Positions 17,561-26,231 of a stretch of DNA of 64,000 bases are shown piece after piece (position 1 is the stretch's first letter; the number at the start of each line of letters is the position of its first letter). The notes beneath the pieces are model-generated. The model made no database searches. It was not told the DNA's origin and was given only the letters and a program-made list of their open reading frames with translations. Where the stretch lies: positions 1 through 64,000 of the forward strand of contig NZ_JADMKT010000081.1 in the NCBI RefSeq assembly GCF_016786255.1, read 5' to 3'. The DNA comes from Robertkochia sediminum. Its GTDB lineage: Bacteria; Bacteroidota; Bacteroidia; Flavobacteriales; Flavobacteriaceae. The position numbers and the translations under genes are program-made.

Positions 17561-18735
17561 ATGTACCCGCAATCATTGTTGTCACCTACAACAGACCTGC
17601 ATCTCTACAGCGACTGTTAAATAGTATTGAAAAGGCTTTTTATCCGGATACTGAAGTGAGTCTGGTCATCAGTATTGACTTTAAAGAAGATAATCAGAGA
17701 ACCGTTCAGATCGCCGATGATTACCAATGGGCCTTCGGTACAAAAAAGGTGGTTACCAGAGATCGCAATCTGGGTTTAAAAGAACATATCCTGCAGTGTG
17801 GAGACCTAAGTGAGAAATTCGGCAGCGTGGTCATTTTGGAAGACGACTTATATGTCTCTCCCCTATTCTATTCGTATGCCTGCCAGGCCCTTGATTTTAG
17901 CCGAGCTAAGGAAGCATTGTCCGGTATCTCCTTATACAACCATCAATTACATATTCATGCCAGAGTACCCTTCACCTTAATAGAAGATGGTTTTGATAAT
18001 TGGTTTCTTCAATTTCCCAGCTCATGGGGTCAGGCCTGGACATTCGATCAATGGTCATCTTTCAGAAATTGGTTAAACAGTAATGATCCGGAAAAGTTTT
18101 TTGACCGGCTTCCGGAAAATGTAAGTAGGTGGTCTGAAAAATCCTGGTTAAAGATTTTCCTGTGCTATATGCTCGATCAAAACAAATACTTTCTGTATCC
18201 CAAGATCTCACTTTCCACTAATTTTAATGAAGCCGGGACGCACATTAGTGCATCCAGTAATAAATTTCAGGTTCCTTTATTAATGGCATCTAAAAAAGAG
18301 TTCAAGTTTGTAAACCTGGATCAATCTAAATCGATTTATGACAGTTTTTTTGAGAACACCTATACTTCTCATTTCCTTCAACCAAACTTCCCTGATCTGG
18401 AACCAGATCTGTATGCCACAAAATCGTTGTCCCAGGTAAAAAGTAAATACTTACTATCATCAGCGAAATATCCTTTCAAGATCGTCAAATCATATGGCCT
18501 TCAATTAAGACCACCGGAAATGAATATCATGCTGGAAAATACTGGTAATGACATCTACCTATACGATACAACCATAAAAGTCGATAGTAAATTCAAGACC
18601 AACAAGGTCAATAAGATCCTTTATTTTCTGCGATACATAGAATTAAAAGACGCTATTACCATAGCAACGAATATGAGTCTGGACCGTTTAAAGCATAGAA
18701 CACTGAAGGTATGGAGACTCTTAATTAAGGCATAA
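17557..18735 (+). CDS. Glycosyltransferase, GT-A fold (GNT-I-like)
   Basis: The 392-aa protein opens with PAIIVVTYNRPASLQRLLNS (residues 4-23), the nucleotide-binding start of GT-A enzymes. It has an acidic metal site, VVILEDDLYVSPLFYSYA (about 90-107), whose EDD resembles the GNT-I/POMGnT group more than classical GT2 enzymes. The middle (GQAWTFDQWSSFRNWL, about 165-180) resembles other bacterial members of that group found in glycan loci. It should add one sugar to the lipid-linked repeat. It overlaps the upstream acyltransferase by 4 nt. A 199-nt A+T-rich gap follows. Confidence 0.82.
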   Translation: MNVPAIIVVTYNRPASLQRLLNSIEKAFYPDTEVSLVISIDFKEDNQRTVQIADDYQWAFGTKKVVTRDRNLGLKEHILQCGDLSEKFGSVVILEDDLYVSPLFYSYACQALDFSRAKEALSGISLYNHQLHIHARVPFTLIEDGFDNWFLQFPSSWGQAWTFDQWSSFRNWLNSNDPEKFFDRLPENVSRWSEKSWLKIFLCYMLDQNKYFLYPKISLSTNFNEAGTHISASSNKFQVPLLMASKKEFKFVNLDQSKSIYDSFFENTYTSHFLQPNFPDLEPDLYATKSLSQVKSKYLLSSAKYPFKIVKSYGLQLRPPEMNIMLENTGNDIYLYDTTIKVDSKFKTNKVNKILYFLRYIELKDAITIATNMSLDRLKHRTLKVWRLLIKA

Positions 18736-18934
18736 CATACACTCCTTTATAACATCAAGAACTTCACAGTATTAAATAAAGTCCTCGGTGAATAGATCAT
18801 AATATTTTTTTTTCTAAACCCCATTACAACACCTTTTAATATTATACAAAATGTCTAGTATTAGAACAGTTAAACGAAACTAAAAACATGTTTAAGTGCA
18901 AAACATTTAAATTTCTGGAAGGATTCACCCAAGA

Positions 18935-19834
18935 ATGACTATGCCTATGTACAAGGTTGCCGCTTTACTTACCATTCACAATAGGAAAGAAAAAACCCTG
19001 TCCTGTCTTGAAGCGCTTTATCACAGCGCTGCAACAACCGATCTTCCTCATGAACTTTCTGTTTTCGTAACAGATGATGGCTGTACCGATGGTAGTGTCG
19101 AGGCAATACGAGCCAGATTTCCTGATGTGAAGATCATCCAGGGTAATGGAGAGCTCTTTTGGGCAGAGGGTATGCGAATGGCCTGGAAAGAAGCCATGAA
19201 GTGTAAATTTGATCTCTACCTTTTACTTAACGACGATACCCTTTTGGATTCTCAAGCATTAAATCTGCTTTTGCAGGGGCATAAAGATTGTCTTAAGATC
19301 GAGAAAAGACCAGGTATTTATGTAGGAGCGACAAAAAGTGCAATTCATAATAAATTAACCTATAGCGGTTCTAAGATCCTAAATCGATTTCTATACACCC
19401 AAAGGCGCTTAGCGCCCAATGGAAGCTACCAGTCATGTGAACTTGCTAATGCAAACATTATGATGGTTCCACATGATGTAACCAAAACCATAGGTATACT
19501 TAGAAGTGGTTATGCCCATGGGGTTGCAGATTATGATTATTCCCTTACGGCAATAGAACATAACGTACCGGTTTTGGTGATGCCCGAATATTGCGGCATA
19601 TGCGAAAATGACCACAAAGATAAATACGCGATCTTCGTGACCAAGGATCTGGAAGGCAGGAAAGAATACCTTTATTCCCCCTTAGGATTCGATTTCAGAT
19701 CCCGTCTGAAATTCGTAAAAAGATTCTTTCCTTACAGGTACCCATTTGTTTTGATCATAGGTAAAATGAAAGTATTATTTCCTGAGCTTTACCTCAAGCT
19801 ATTTTCAGGACGATTTAATAAGGCGATTAAATGA
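18935..19834 (+). CDS. GT2-family glycosyltransferase
   Basis: The 299-aa protein has the GT2 GT-A start VAALLTIHNRKEKTLSCLEA (about residues 8-27), VTDDGCTDGSVEAIR (about 46-60), GNGELFWAEGMRMAW (about 72-86) and the DxD-like site LLLNDDTLLDS (about 97-107). The layout resembles the rhamnosyltransferase-like GT2 branch, though the donor sugar cannot be assigned. Three in-frame ATGs occur within the first five codons, and the first at 18935 is used here. The next gene begins inside its stop codon (ATGA), so the two glycosyltransferases are coupled. Confidence 0.87.
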   Translation: MTMPMYKVAALLTIHNRKEKTLSCLEALYHSAATTDLPHELSVFVTDDGCTDGSVEAIRARFPDVKIIQGNGELFWAEGMRMAWKEAMKCKFDLYLLLNDDTLLDSQALNLLLQGHKDCLKIEKRPGIYVGATKSAIHNKLTYSGSKILNRFLYTQRRLAPNGSYQSCELANANIMMVPHDVTKTIGILRSGYAHGVADYDYSLTAIEHNVPVLVMPEYCGICENDHKDKYAIFVTKDLEGRKEYLYSPLGFDFRSRLKFVKRFFPYRYPFVLIIGKMKVLFPELYLKLFSGRFNKAIK

Positions 19835-20982
19835 AGATCCACTGCCTGCACCTCTGTAACGATTTCTCCGGCAGTATGGTACACAGTAACCTATACCGTT
19901 CGCTTGCCTGTGAAATAGATCAAACTGTTTTCTTCCCTATAAGGCGAGAACAACAGGTAAAAAAAGCAAAAGATCTCGCATCAAGTTCGTCATTGGAACT
20001 CGTCTGCTCAAGAAAACTTTCTCCTCTGCATAGAGTCTTTTTTAGGCGTAAGGTAAGTTATTTACTCAAAGACCTAACTCCATTACTCCACCAGGAACAA
20101 TTTGATCTGGTTCATGCCACTACCTTGTTTAGCGATGGAGCACTCGCCTTCAAAATCTTTAAAGCGTATAAAATACCCTATATCATTACGGTTAGAGCAA
20201 CAGATATGAACTTGTTTCTCAAATACCGAAAGGACCTTTATGGTCTCGCCAGGGAAATTATTAAGAATGCACAACAACTGGTTTTCATAAGTGAAGCCCT
20301 TAAATCTTCATTTATAAGACATCTTCCAAAACTAAAGCTAGGACAGGAAGTTCAGGATAAAGGAATAGTAGTACCTAATGGTATAGACCCTTTCTGGCTG
20401 GATAACATCGTATTAAAAAAAACTCTTGATCCCGAGAGGTTCAATTTAGTATATATCGGAAAATTCAATGAAAATAAGAATGTACTTAGCCTTATCAAAG
20501 CTGTTTCAGATCTACGGGATAAGATACCCAACCTCAGGCTTGACCTGATCGGTGGGGGTGGCTCTGAAGAAAAAGAAGTACTAAAATTGGTTCAACAACT
20601 GGATTACCTTTCTTACCAAGGCGCCATTTACGAAAAAGATCACCTAAAAGATCGCCTTCGCAGTGCAGATGTGTTTATCATGGTTAGTAAGAGTGAAACC
20701 TTTGGTCTGGTCTATATAGAAGCGTTGACACAAGGTTTACCTGTTATTTACACTAAAAATGAGGGAGTCGATGGAATGTTTGACTTTGATATAGGAGCAC
20801 ATGCAAATGCCTTCTCGGTAGCTTCTATTGCCCAAGCTATACATCAAGTTAACAAGAACTATAATGACCTTGATCTTACAAAGATCAACTTTAAGCGATT
20901 TGACTGGAAAGAGATTAGAAAGGTTTATCTCGAAATCTATCAAAAAGCAGTTGGGTCACATACAAGTGTATCAAAACAATAG
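19831..20982 (+). CDS. GT4-family glycosyltransferase
   Basis: The 383-aa protein has the GT-B fold of retaining GT4 enzymes. The C-terminal half contains FNLVYIGKFNENKNVLSLIK (about residues 207-226), LDLIGGGGSEEKEVLKLV (about 235-252) and the E-x7-E region SETFGLVYIEALTQGLPVIY (about 289-308), which binds the nucleotide-sugar. The N terminus IHCLHLCNDFSGSMVHSNLY is an acceptor-side variant. It overlaps the GT2 gene by 4 nt. It is followed by nearly 390 non-coding bases, so it may end a transcription unit. Confidence 0.88.
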   Translation: MKIHCLHLCNDFSGSMVHSNLYRSLACEIDQTVFFPIRREQQVKKAKDLASSSSLELVCSRKLSPLHRVFFRRKVSYLLKDLTPLLHQEQFDLVHATTLFSDGALAFKIFKAYKIPYIITVRATDMNLFLKYRKDLYGLAREIIKNAQQLVFISEALKSSFIRHLPKLKLGQEVQDKGIVVPNGIDPFWLDNIVLKKTLDPERFNLVYIGKFNENKNVLSLIKAVSDLRDKIPNLRLDLIGGGGSEEKEVLKLVQQLDYLSYQGAIYEKDHLKDRLRSADVFIMVSKSETFGLVYIEALTQGLPVIYTKNEGVDGMFDFDIGAHANAFSVASIAQAIHQVNKNYNDLDLTKINFKRFDWKEIRKVYLEIYQKAVGSHTSVSKQ

Positions 20983-21371
20983 CAACTAATTGAATCCCGT
21001 TAGATAGGCCGGTGATATCCATTCTCCATTGACCATTTTTTTTGCTAATCAAGACATCATATTAGCTACTACTATATTTCAACTCCAGGACCTAAGAGTT
21101 ATCTCCTGAATAATTTTACAATCATTATGAAACGAATAAGATATTCATCCATAATTTACTCTAATACAGCTAAATAATTACTTACAGAATTTACTTTCAT
21201 ATACCTTGCTCTTGTGGAATTTTATTTAATGAGGTGATTAGCAAAATTTAAGTTTCCTATTGATATATAATTAAGAAATACCGTTCTAATATCATGAAGA
21301 CCTAATTTCTATTTTTTTATAAAAATAGCACGGCTTTCACCCCCCCAACCCGATAAAACAAGATTGCCCTA
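20983..21371. other. A+T-rich intergenic region
   Basis: The 389 bases between two plus-strand glycosyltransferase genes are strongly A+T-rich and have stop codons in every frame. A TATATTTC element at 21073-21080 resembles a -7 box, but its nearest TTTG upstream is 28 nt away, which is too far. I see no hairpin terminator after the upstream gene. Confidence 0.4.
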
Positions 21372-22595
21372 ATGAGAATTCTTTACATCCACCAATACTT
21401 CATCACCCCTAAAGAACCGGGTGGCACACGATCTTACTGGATAAGCAGAAAATTAATCGAACATGGTCATGAGGTTACTATGCTCACATCAAGTGCCACT
21501 GTACCCAAGAATGCAAGCAAGGGCAAGGTAAACATTGACGGGATCGACGTTATATACCTGAATATTCCTTACCATGGATCCATGCCAATTAAACAACGTT
21601 TTATCGCTTTTATAAAATTTGCATTGATCACAACAAAGCATGTGCTAACTTCTGGTAAGTTCGATCTTATCATTGCCACCTCTACGCCACTTACGGTGGG
21701 CATACCCGCGTTGGCAGGCAGTATTTTTAAAGGCATACCCTATTTATTCGAAGTGAGGGATCTATGGCCGGAAGTACCAATACAAATGGGAGGACTCCAA
21801 AACAAACAGGCCATAAAACTTGCGCAGTGGTTGGAATATAAGATCTATAAAAGAGCAAAACATATCATAGCACTTTCCCCAGGAATGAAAGATGGTGTGC
21901 TATCTACAGGAATACCTGAAGACAAGGTAACCATGATCCCAAATATGTCAAAACCAGATGCCTTCTGGCCAAGGGAAAAAGATAGCGGGCTCATTGAACG
22001 TTTGGGACTGCAGAAAAATAGCTTTAAAGTAACCTATTTCGGAGCTCTTGGCTTGGCTAATGGCCTCGATTACATTCTGGATGCGGCAGAAATATTAAAG
22101 GATGAGAGAGATATCGAGTTCCTATTTTCCGGTGGTGGTGGTGCTGAACAGGAATTCAAGGACCAATGTGAGGAACGGAAGTTAACCAACGTACATTTCC
22201 TGGGCAATTTTCCCATGAACATCTTGTCTGAGATCGTGAACCTGGCAGACGTTACGCTGGTAACGTTCATGAACCTGCCTATTTTAGCGACTAATAGTCC
22301 AAACAAACTTTTTGATTCGCTATCTGCTGGAAAACCGATCATAGTAAACTCTAACGGTTGGACAAAATCTCTGGTAGAGGAAAATAAATGTGGACTATAT
22401 GCCGATCCATTAGATCCGTCCGATCTCGCCAACAAGATCCATTATCTAAAGGATCGACCTCAACTTTGCATAGAAATGGGTATAAATTCAAGAAGACTGG
22501 CCCTGGAAGAGTATGACCAGGATATCTTGTGTACAAAATTCGCTAAGGTGGTTGATAGCCTCGATATGACAGATATGACTGCGGTTACCCCCTGA
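21372..22595 (+). CDS. GT4-family glycosyltransferase (WbuB-like)
   Basis: The 407-aa protein begins MRILYIHQYFITPKEPGGTR, the glycine-rich N terminus of the WbuB-like GT4 group, some of which transfer N-acetylfucosamine-type amino sugars. Other features are LFEVRDLWPEVPIQMGGL (about residues 125-142), VTYFGALGLANGLDYILDA (about 220-238), FLFSGGGGAEQEFKDQ (about 251-266) and NKLFDSLSAGKPIIVNSNGW (about 313-332). It sits just before a PglC-type gene, a common arrangement in which this enzyme adds the second sugar. Donor identity is inference. Confidence 0.88.
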   Translation: MRILYIHQYFITPKEPGGTRSYWISRKLIEHGHEVTMLTSSATVPKNASKGKVNIDGIDVIYLNIPYHGSMPIKQRFIAFIKFALITTKHVLTSGKFDLIIATSTPLTVGIPALAGSIFKGIPYLFEVRDLWPEVPIQMGGLQNKQAIKLAQWLEYKIYKRAKHIIALSPGMKDGVLSTGIPEDKVTMIPNMSKPDAFWPREKDSGLIERLGLQKNSFKVTYFGALGLANGLDYILDAAEILKDERDIEFLFSGGGGAEQEFKDQCEERKLTNVHFLGNFPMNILSEIVNLADVTLVTFMNLPILATNSPNKLFDSLSAGKPIIVNSNGWTKSLVEENKCGLYADPLDPSDLANKIHYLKDRPQLCIEMGINSRRLALEEYDQDILCTKFAKVVDSLDMTDMTAVTP

Positions 22596-22764
22596 TTTAC
22601 CGGTCATACGCATTGTTATCACCTGATAAATTAAATTAAGATTACCCCTCTTATCAAAAGAAGCCTATAAATCCTGATAATCAGAATTTTAGGCGCTTCA
22701 TCTATTTTAGTGAAACCACTTTTATAATGCTTCTATTTTAGCAATGATTCTTATACCGAACTCC

Positions 22765-22778
22765 AGTCGCTATGTACA
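22765..22778 (+). repeat. 14-nt start context shared with the second PglC gene
   Basis: AGTCGCTATGTACA spans the start codon of the first PglC-type gene and recurs exactly at 34241-34254 over the start of the second. The preceding base differs (C or T), but the one before that is again C. It may mark a duplication or a conserved initiation context. Confidence 0.6.
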
Positions 22779-23389
22779 AGAACTACGGAAAAAGATTTTT
22801 TGACCTTATCCTTGCGACCATGATCATGATCCCCCTTATTCCTATTTTTATGATCGTGTATATCTTTTTGAGTTTGTTTTCTAATGAACCTGCACTCTTT
22901 TCCCAATCCCGTCCCGGGAAAAACGGAAAGATCTTTCGGATAAAAAAATTCAGGACAATGAACAACAAAAAGGATAAAAATGGTGAGTTGTTAAGTGATG
23001 CAGAACGAATAACCCCAATTGGAAATTTACTAAGGAAGTATTCTCTTGATGAGATCCCACAACTTCTTAATGTACTCAAAGGAGAAATGAGTCTTGTAGG
23101 GCCCAGACCTTTATTACCAGAATATTTGCCCTTATACAATAATCATCAAAAGAAAAGACACGATGTTAAACCTGGAATTACCGGATGGGCCCAGGTAAAC
23201 GGACGAAATGCTATTGACTGGGACACCAAATTGGATATGGATGTTTGGTATGTTGACCATATTTCATTCAAACTGGATCTTAAGATCTTTATGATGACCC
23301 TCAAGAAATTGGTAAAAACCAGTGATGTTTCTTCACCGACTCATGCAACAATGGAAAAATTTACAGGTAGTAAAAAAGTAGATATATGA
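22772..23389 (+). CDS. PglC-type phosphoglycosyl transferase (first copy)
   Basis: The 205-aa monotopic membrane enzyme transfers a phosphosugar from UDP-sugar to undecaprenyl phosphate, starting repeat-unit synthesis. It has a re-entrant hydrophobic helix (ILATMIMIPLIPIFMIVYIF, about residues 13-32), the basic KIFRIKKFRTMN (about 52-63), an Asp-Glu catalytic pair in YSLDEIPQLLNVLKGEMSLV (about 90-109), GPRPLLPEYL (about 110-119) and KPGITGWAQVNGRN (about 133-146). The short length is the PglC type, not the long WbaP/WcaJ type. With the linked dehydratase, aminotransferase and PglD-like domain, a diNAc-bacillosamine-type phosphate is a reasonable substrate. It overlaps the next GT2 gene by 4 nt. 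Confidence 0.92.
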   Translation: MYKNYGKRFFDLILATMIMIPLIPIFMIVYIFLSLFSNEPALFSQSRPGKNGKIFRIKKFRTMNNKKDKNGELLSDAERITPIGNLLRKYSLDEIPQLLNVLKGEMSLVGPRPLLPEYLPLYNNHQKKRHDVKPGITGWAQVNGRNAIDWDTKLDMDVWYVDHISFKLDLKIFMMTLKKLVKTSDVSSPTHATMEKFTGSKKVDI

Positions 23390-24429
23390 TGAAGTTAAGT
23401 ATTGTACTGCCCACCTATAATCAGGAAAAATTATTGGGAAGATGCCTTGATAGTCTGTTAGATCAGGAACTGTCTGAAGACGAGTATGAGATCATTATTG
23501 TTAACGACTCCTCTACAGACAACACGCTTGACATAGCCAATACATATGCCGGTAAATACAAACATATTAAAGTGATCACCCGTGAAAACGGGGGTGCGGG
23601 AGCTGCTCGTAATACTGGAATGGATATAGCTGCGGGTGAATATATACACTTTGTTGATCCCGACGATTATGTTACCCGTAATTGCTATAAATACCTTTTA
23701 AAACTCGCTACAGACCTAAACCCGGAGATCCTATGCTTTCAACATGAGAAAACAAGATCGGGTAACGAAGTAACGCCTGTTAAAGACCATCAAGAAGGAA
23801 TTAATAATCCGGAAATGTATTCGGGAAAAGAGTTCATCGCAAAATTTAAGTACCACAATGAGGTCTGGTGGTATCTCATAAATCGTAAATTCCTTGTAGA
23901 AAGTGGTATACGATTCATTGAAGGTAAATGGATGGAAGATGTTATTCTAACCCCTACCATTTTTCTTGAATGTCGTAAACTTTGCTATTGTTCCATAGAC
24001 GTTTACCGACATGTGATCATGCCTAACTCGGCGATGACCAGTAAAGAGCCTTCACATTACAACAAGCTCATTCAGGATATTGAAGATGCCACCTATGTAT
24101 TCGATAAATTACTTCAGAAGATCTCTGGAAACGATCCTGAGACAAAAGCCTGCAGAGATCGTATAAAATCCAAACAAGAGTCAATGGTCTTTTTCATGCT
24201 CGTACGTCTCATGAAATCAAATCTTCCGGTTAATTCCTTTAAAACCAAACTAAATGGATTCAAGGCCATCAATGCCTATCCATTGAATAATTTTATTGGA
24301 AAAGACTACAATGGTTTTGGTTTTAAATTTTTAACCTATGTATTCAATAAAGAGCAACTCATAGCACCATTCATGAATACCTTCCGATTTCTTTACCGCC
24401 CTGCAATGCAGATCTATTCCCTTTTTTAA
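23386..24429 (+). CDS. GT2-family glycosyltransferase
   Basis: The 347-aa protein starts KLSIVLPTYNQEKLLGRCLD (about residues 3-22), with IIVNDSSTDNTLDIANTY (about 37-54), ENGGAGAARNTGMDIAAGEY (about 66-85) and the metal site HFVDPDDYV (about 87-95). All are standard GT2 (WcaA-type) motifs. A downstream acidic site GKWMEDVILTPTIFLE (about 178-193) is typical of the family's catalytic region. It is coupled to the PglC gene by an ATGA overlap, so it may add an early sugar. Thirteen bases separate it from the ATP-grasp gene, consistent with one operon running from 22772 to 26057. Confidence 0.9.
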   Translation: MMKLSIVLPTYNQEKLLGRCLDSLLDQELSEDEYEIIIVNDSSTDNTLDIANTYAGKYKHIKVITRENGGAGAARNTGMDIAAGEYIHFVDPDDYVTRNCYKYLLKLATDLNPEILCFQHEKTRSGNEVTPVKDHQEGINNPEMYSGKEFIAKFKYHNEVWWYLINRKFLVESGIRFIEGKWMEDVILTPTIFLECRKLCYCSIDVYRHVIMPNSAMTSKEPSHYNKLIQDIEDATYVFDKLLQKISGNDPETKACRDRIKSKQESMVFFMLVRLMKSNLPVNSFKTKLNGFKAINAYPLNNFIGKDYNGFGFKFLTYVFNKEQLIAPFMNTFRFLYRPAMQIYSLF

Positions 24430-24442
24430 ATCTATATAGCAC

Positions 24443-25414
24443 ATGAAGAACATACTCATTACATCGGCTGGAAAGCGGGTATCTTTGGTCAGGGCTTTTC
24501 AAAAGGAGGCAGCAAAAATGCCTTTCCCTGTAAAGATATATTGCTGTGATGCAGCTCCTGAGTTATCAGCTGCATGCCAAATCGCAGATGACTATTTCAA
24601 GGTTCCGCGTTTAGATTCGCCTGATTACTGTAAAGTACTTGTTCGAAATTGTATGGAAGCCCATATTAAATTGATCATACCTACTATTGATACCGAACTG
24701 CTGCTATTAGCCAAACACTGTAAAGATTTTATTTCCAATAATATTATTCCCCTGGTCTCAGATGCTCAACTGGTCGATATTACAAGGGATAAGAGAAAGA
24801 TACATCAATTCTTTAGCGATCATTGGATTGACACTGCTGAGACCTATGCCAAGGATAACCTTAAATTTCCTTTGTTCATCAAGCCATATGATGGTAGCAG
24901 AAGCGTTGGCACCTACCTTATTCGCAAGCCATCTGAACTTTTACCAAAACATCTCAACAATGAAAAGAACATGTTTTTAGAGTATGTTGACCACGATACC
25001 CATGATGAATTCACCTGCGACCTGTATTATGATAAAACTCACAGGTTACGGTGTGCGATCCCTAGAAAGCGAATCGCGGTAAGGGATGGGGAGGTGAATA
25101 AGGGAGTTACAGAAAGGAACCATCTGGAAAAAGAAATCCGCAATAAACTGGAGGTGATCCCAGGAGCCAAAGGTTGTCTTACCGCTCAATTCTTCGTAAA
25201 CAAAAATACCGGAAGAATTATAGGAAATGAGATCAATGCCCGGTTTGGGGGTGGCTTCCCCCTCTCCTATTTAGCCGGGGGCAATTTTCCGGGTTGGATC
25301 CTGCATGAGTACTTGTTAAATGAAGAGATTTCAGATCAGTTCAATTCGTGGGAGTCCGGACTACTGATGCTTCGCTATGATCATGAAGTTCTTGTACATG
25401 ACTATAAAGATTAA
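24443..25414 (+). CDS. ATP-grasp enzyme (carboxylate-amine ligase-like)
   Basis: The 323-aa protein begins MKNILITSAGKRVSLVRAFQ, the Rossmann-like pre-ATP-grasp domain. The ATP-grasp fold follows, with IKPYDGSRSVGTYLIRKPSE (about residues 148-167), the acidic FLEYVDHDTHDEFTCDLYYD (about 176-195) and the Mg-binding IIGNEINARFGGGFPLSYLA (about 259-278). Such enzymes form amide or ester bonds through an acyl-phosphate. Similar proteins occur in polysaccharide loci, but the substrate is unknown. It could attach an amino acid to a uronic acid or to an amino sugar. It overlaps the next gene and is probably made with it. Confidence 0.85.
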   Translation: MKNILITSAGKRVSLVRAFQKEAAKMPFPVKIYCCDAAPELSAACQIADDYFKVPRLDSPDYCKVLVRNCMEAHIKLIIPTIDTELLLLAKHCKDFISNNIIPLVSDAQLVDITRDKRKIHQFFSDHWIDTAETYAKDNLKFPLFIKPYDGSRSVGTYLIRKPSELLPKHLNNEKNMFLEYVDHDTHDEFTCDLYYDKTHRLRCAIPRKRIAVRDGEVNKGVTERNHLEKEIRNKLEVIPGAKGCLTAQFFVNKNTGRIIGNEINARFGGGFPLSYLAGGNFPGWILHEYLLNEEISDQFNSWESGLLMLRYDHEVLVHDYKD

Positions 25415-26057
25415 CCATAATTCTGTGATAGCCTTTGATCTGGATGATACCTTATATAAGGAGGTTAACTTTGTACGGTCTGCATTTACTGAAATTGCTA
25501 AAGAAATTCAACCGGAAAACTGGGAGAACCTGTATCTCAACATGTTTCAAAAGTTTAAAGAACAACGGGATGTCTTCGGCTTTTTAGAGGAAACCCATGG
25601 GAGGTACAAAAATGATCTCCTCTCAAAATATCGCCAACATAAACCTTCAGTAGGAATTACTAAAATTCCGCAGGAACTGGTTATTTCGATACAGGCAGCA
25701 GGTGGTAAGGCCGGGGTGATCACCGATGGCAGAGTAATCACACAGACTAACAAGATCAAGGCCTTAGGACTTAACGACCTGTTGGATTTCATAATTATTT
25801 CTGAGGCCACAGGACATGATAAAAAGGACGTTCACAACTTCAATGTACTACAGGAAAAGTTTCCCGGTCATGCATTCACCTATATTGCCGATAATCCCAG
25901 AAAAGACTTCTATCACCCCAATGATCTTGGTTGGCAAACCATAGGCATTTTAGATAACGGGAGCCACATTCACCCACAATACATTCCTCTACAAAGTGAG
26001 AATTATATGCCTAAATTCTGGGTCACTGATCTCTCCGTGTTCAAAATCAGTTCTTGA
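25398..26057 (+). CDS. HAD-superfamily hydrolase
   Basis: The 219-aa protein carries the HAD motif I VIAFDLDDTLYKEVNF, with the two catalytic Asp residues, motif II/III-like GKAGVITDGRVITQTNKIKA, and motif IV YIADNPRKDFYHPNDLGWQT. It is probably a phosphatase of a small sugar or acyl phosphate. An in-frame ATG at 25377 would lengthen the overlap with the ATP-grasp gene to 38 nt. I use the ATG at 25398, just ahead of the conserved core, giving a 17-nt overlap. Close coupling suggests it acts with the ATP-grasp enzyme. Confidence 0.87.
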   Translation: MTIKINHNSVIAFDLDDTLYKEVNFVRSAFTEIAKEIQPENWENLYLNMFQKFKEQRDVFGFLEETHGRYKNDLLSKYRQHKPSVGITKIPQELVISIQAAGGKAGVITDGRVITQTNKIKALGLNDLLDFIIISEATGHDKKDVHNFNVLQEKFPGHAFTYIADNPRKDFYHPNDLGWQTIGILDNGSHIHPQYIPLQSENYMPKFWVTDLSVFKISS

Positions 26058-26231
26058 ACAAAATCCTGTGAACAGGGGATTATTGGCATCTCTTTGCCGA
26101 TGTTCCAACATCTGCTTCAATTAATCGAATTTCCCCTGTATTAGTCGGCTATTAACATTTTGTTTGTCAATATTTTACGAAATTTTGCTTGCAAACAAAA
26201 TTGATTAGTAGCGTAATTCAATTTTAAAAAG

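Noticed and set aside
26098-26112. GATGTT-CC-AACATC palindrome between the HAD gene and the giant gene
   Set aside because: Only six base pairs with a two-base loop and no T run; too weak to call a terminator or operator.
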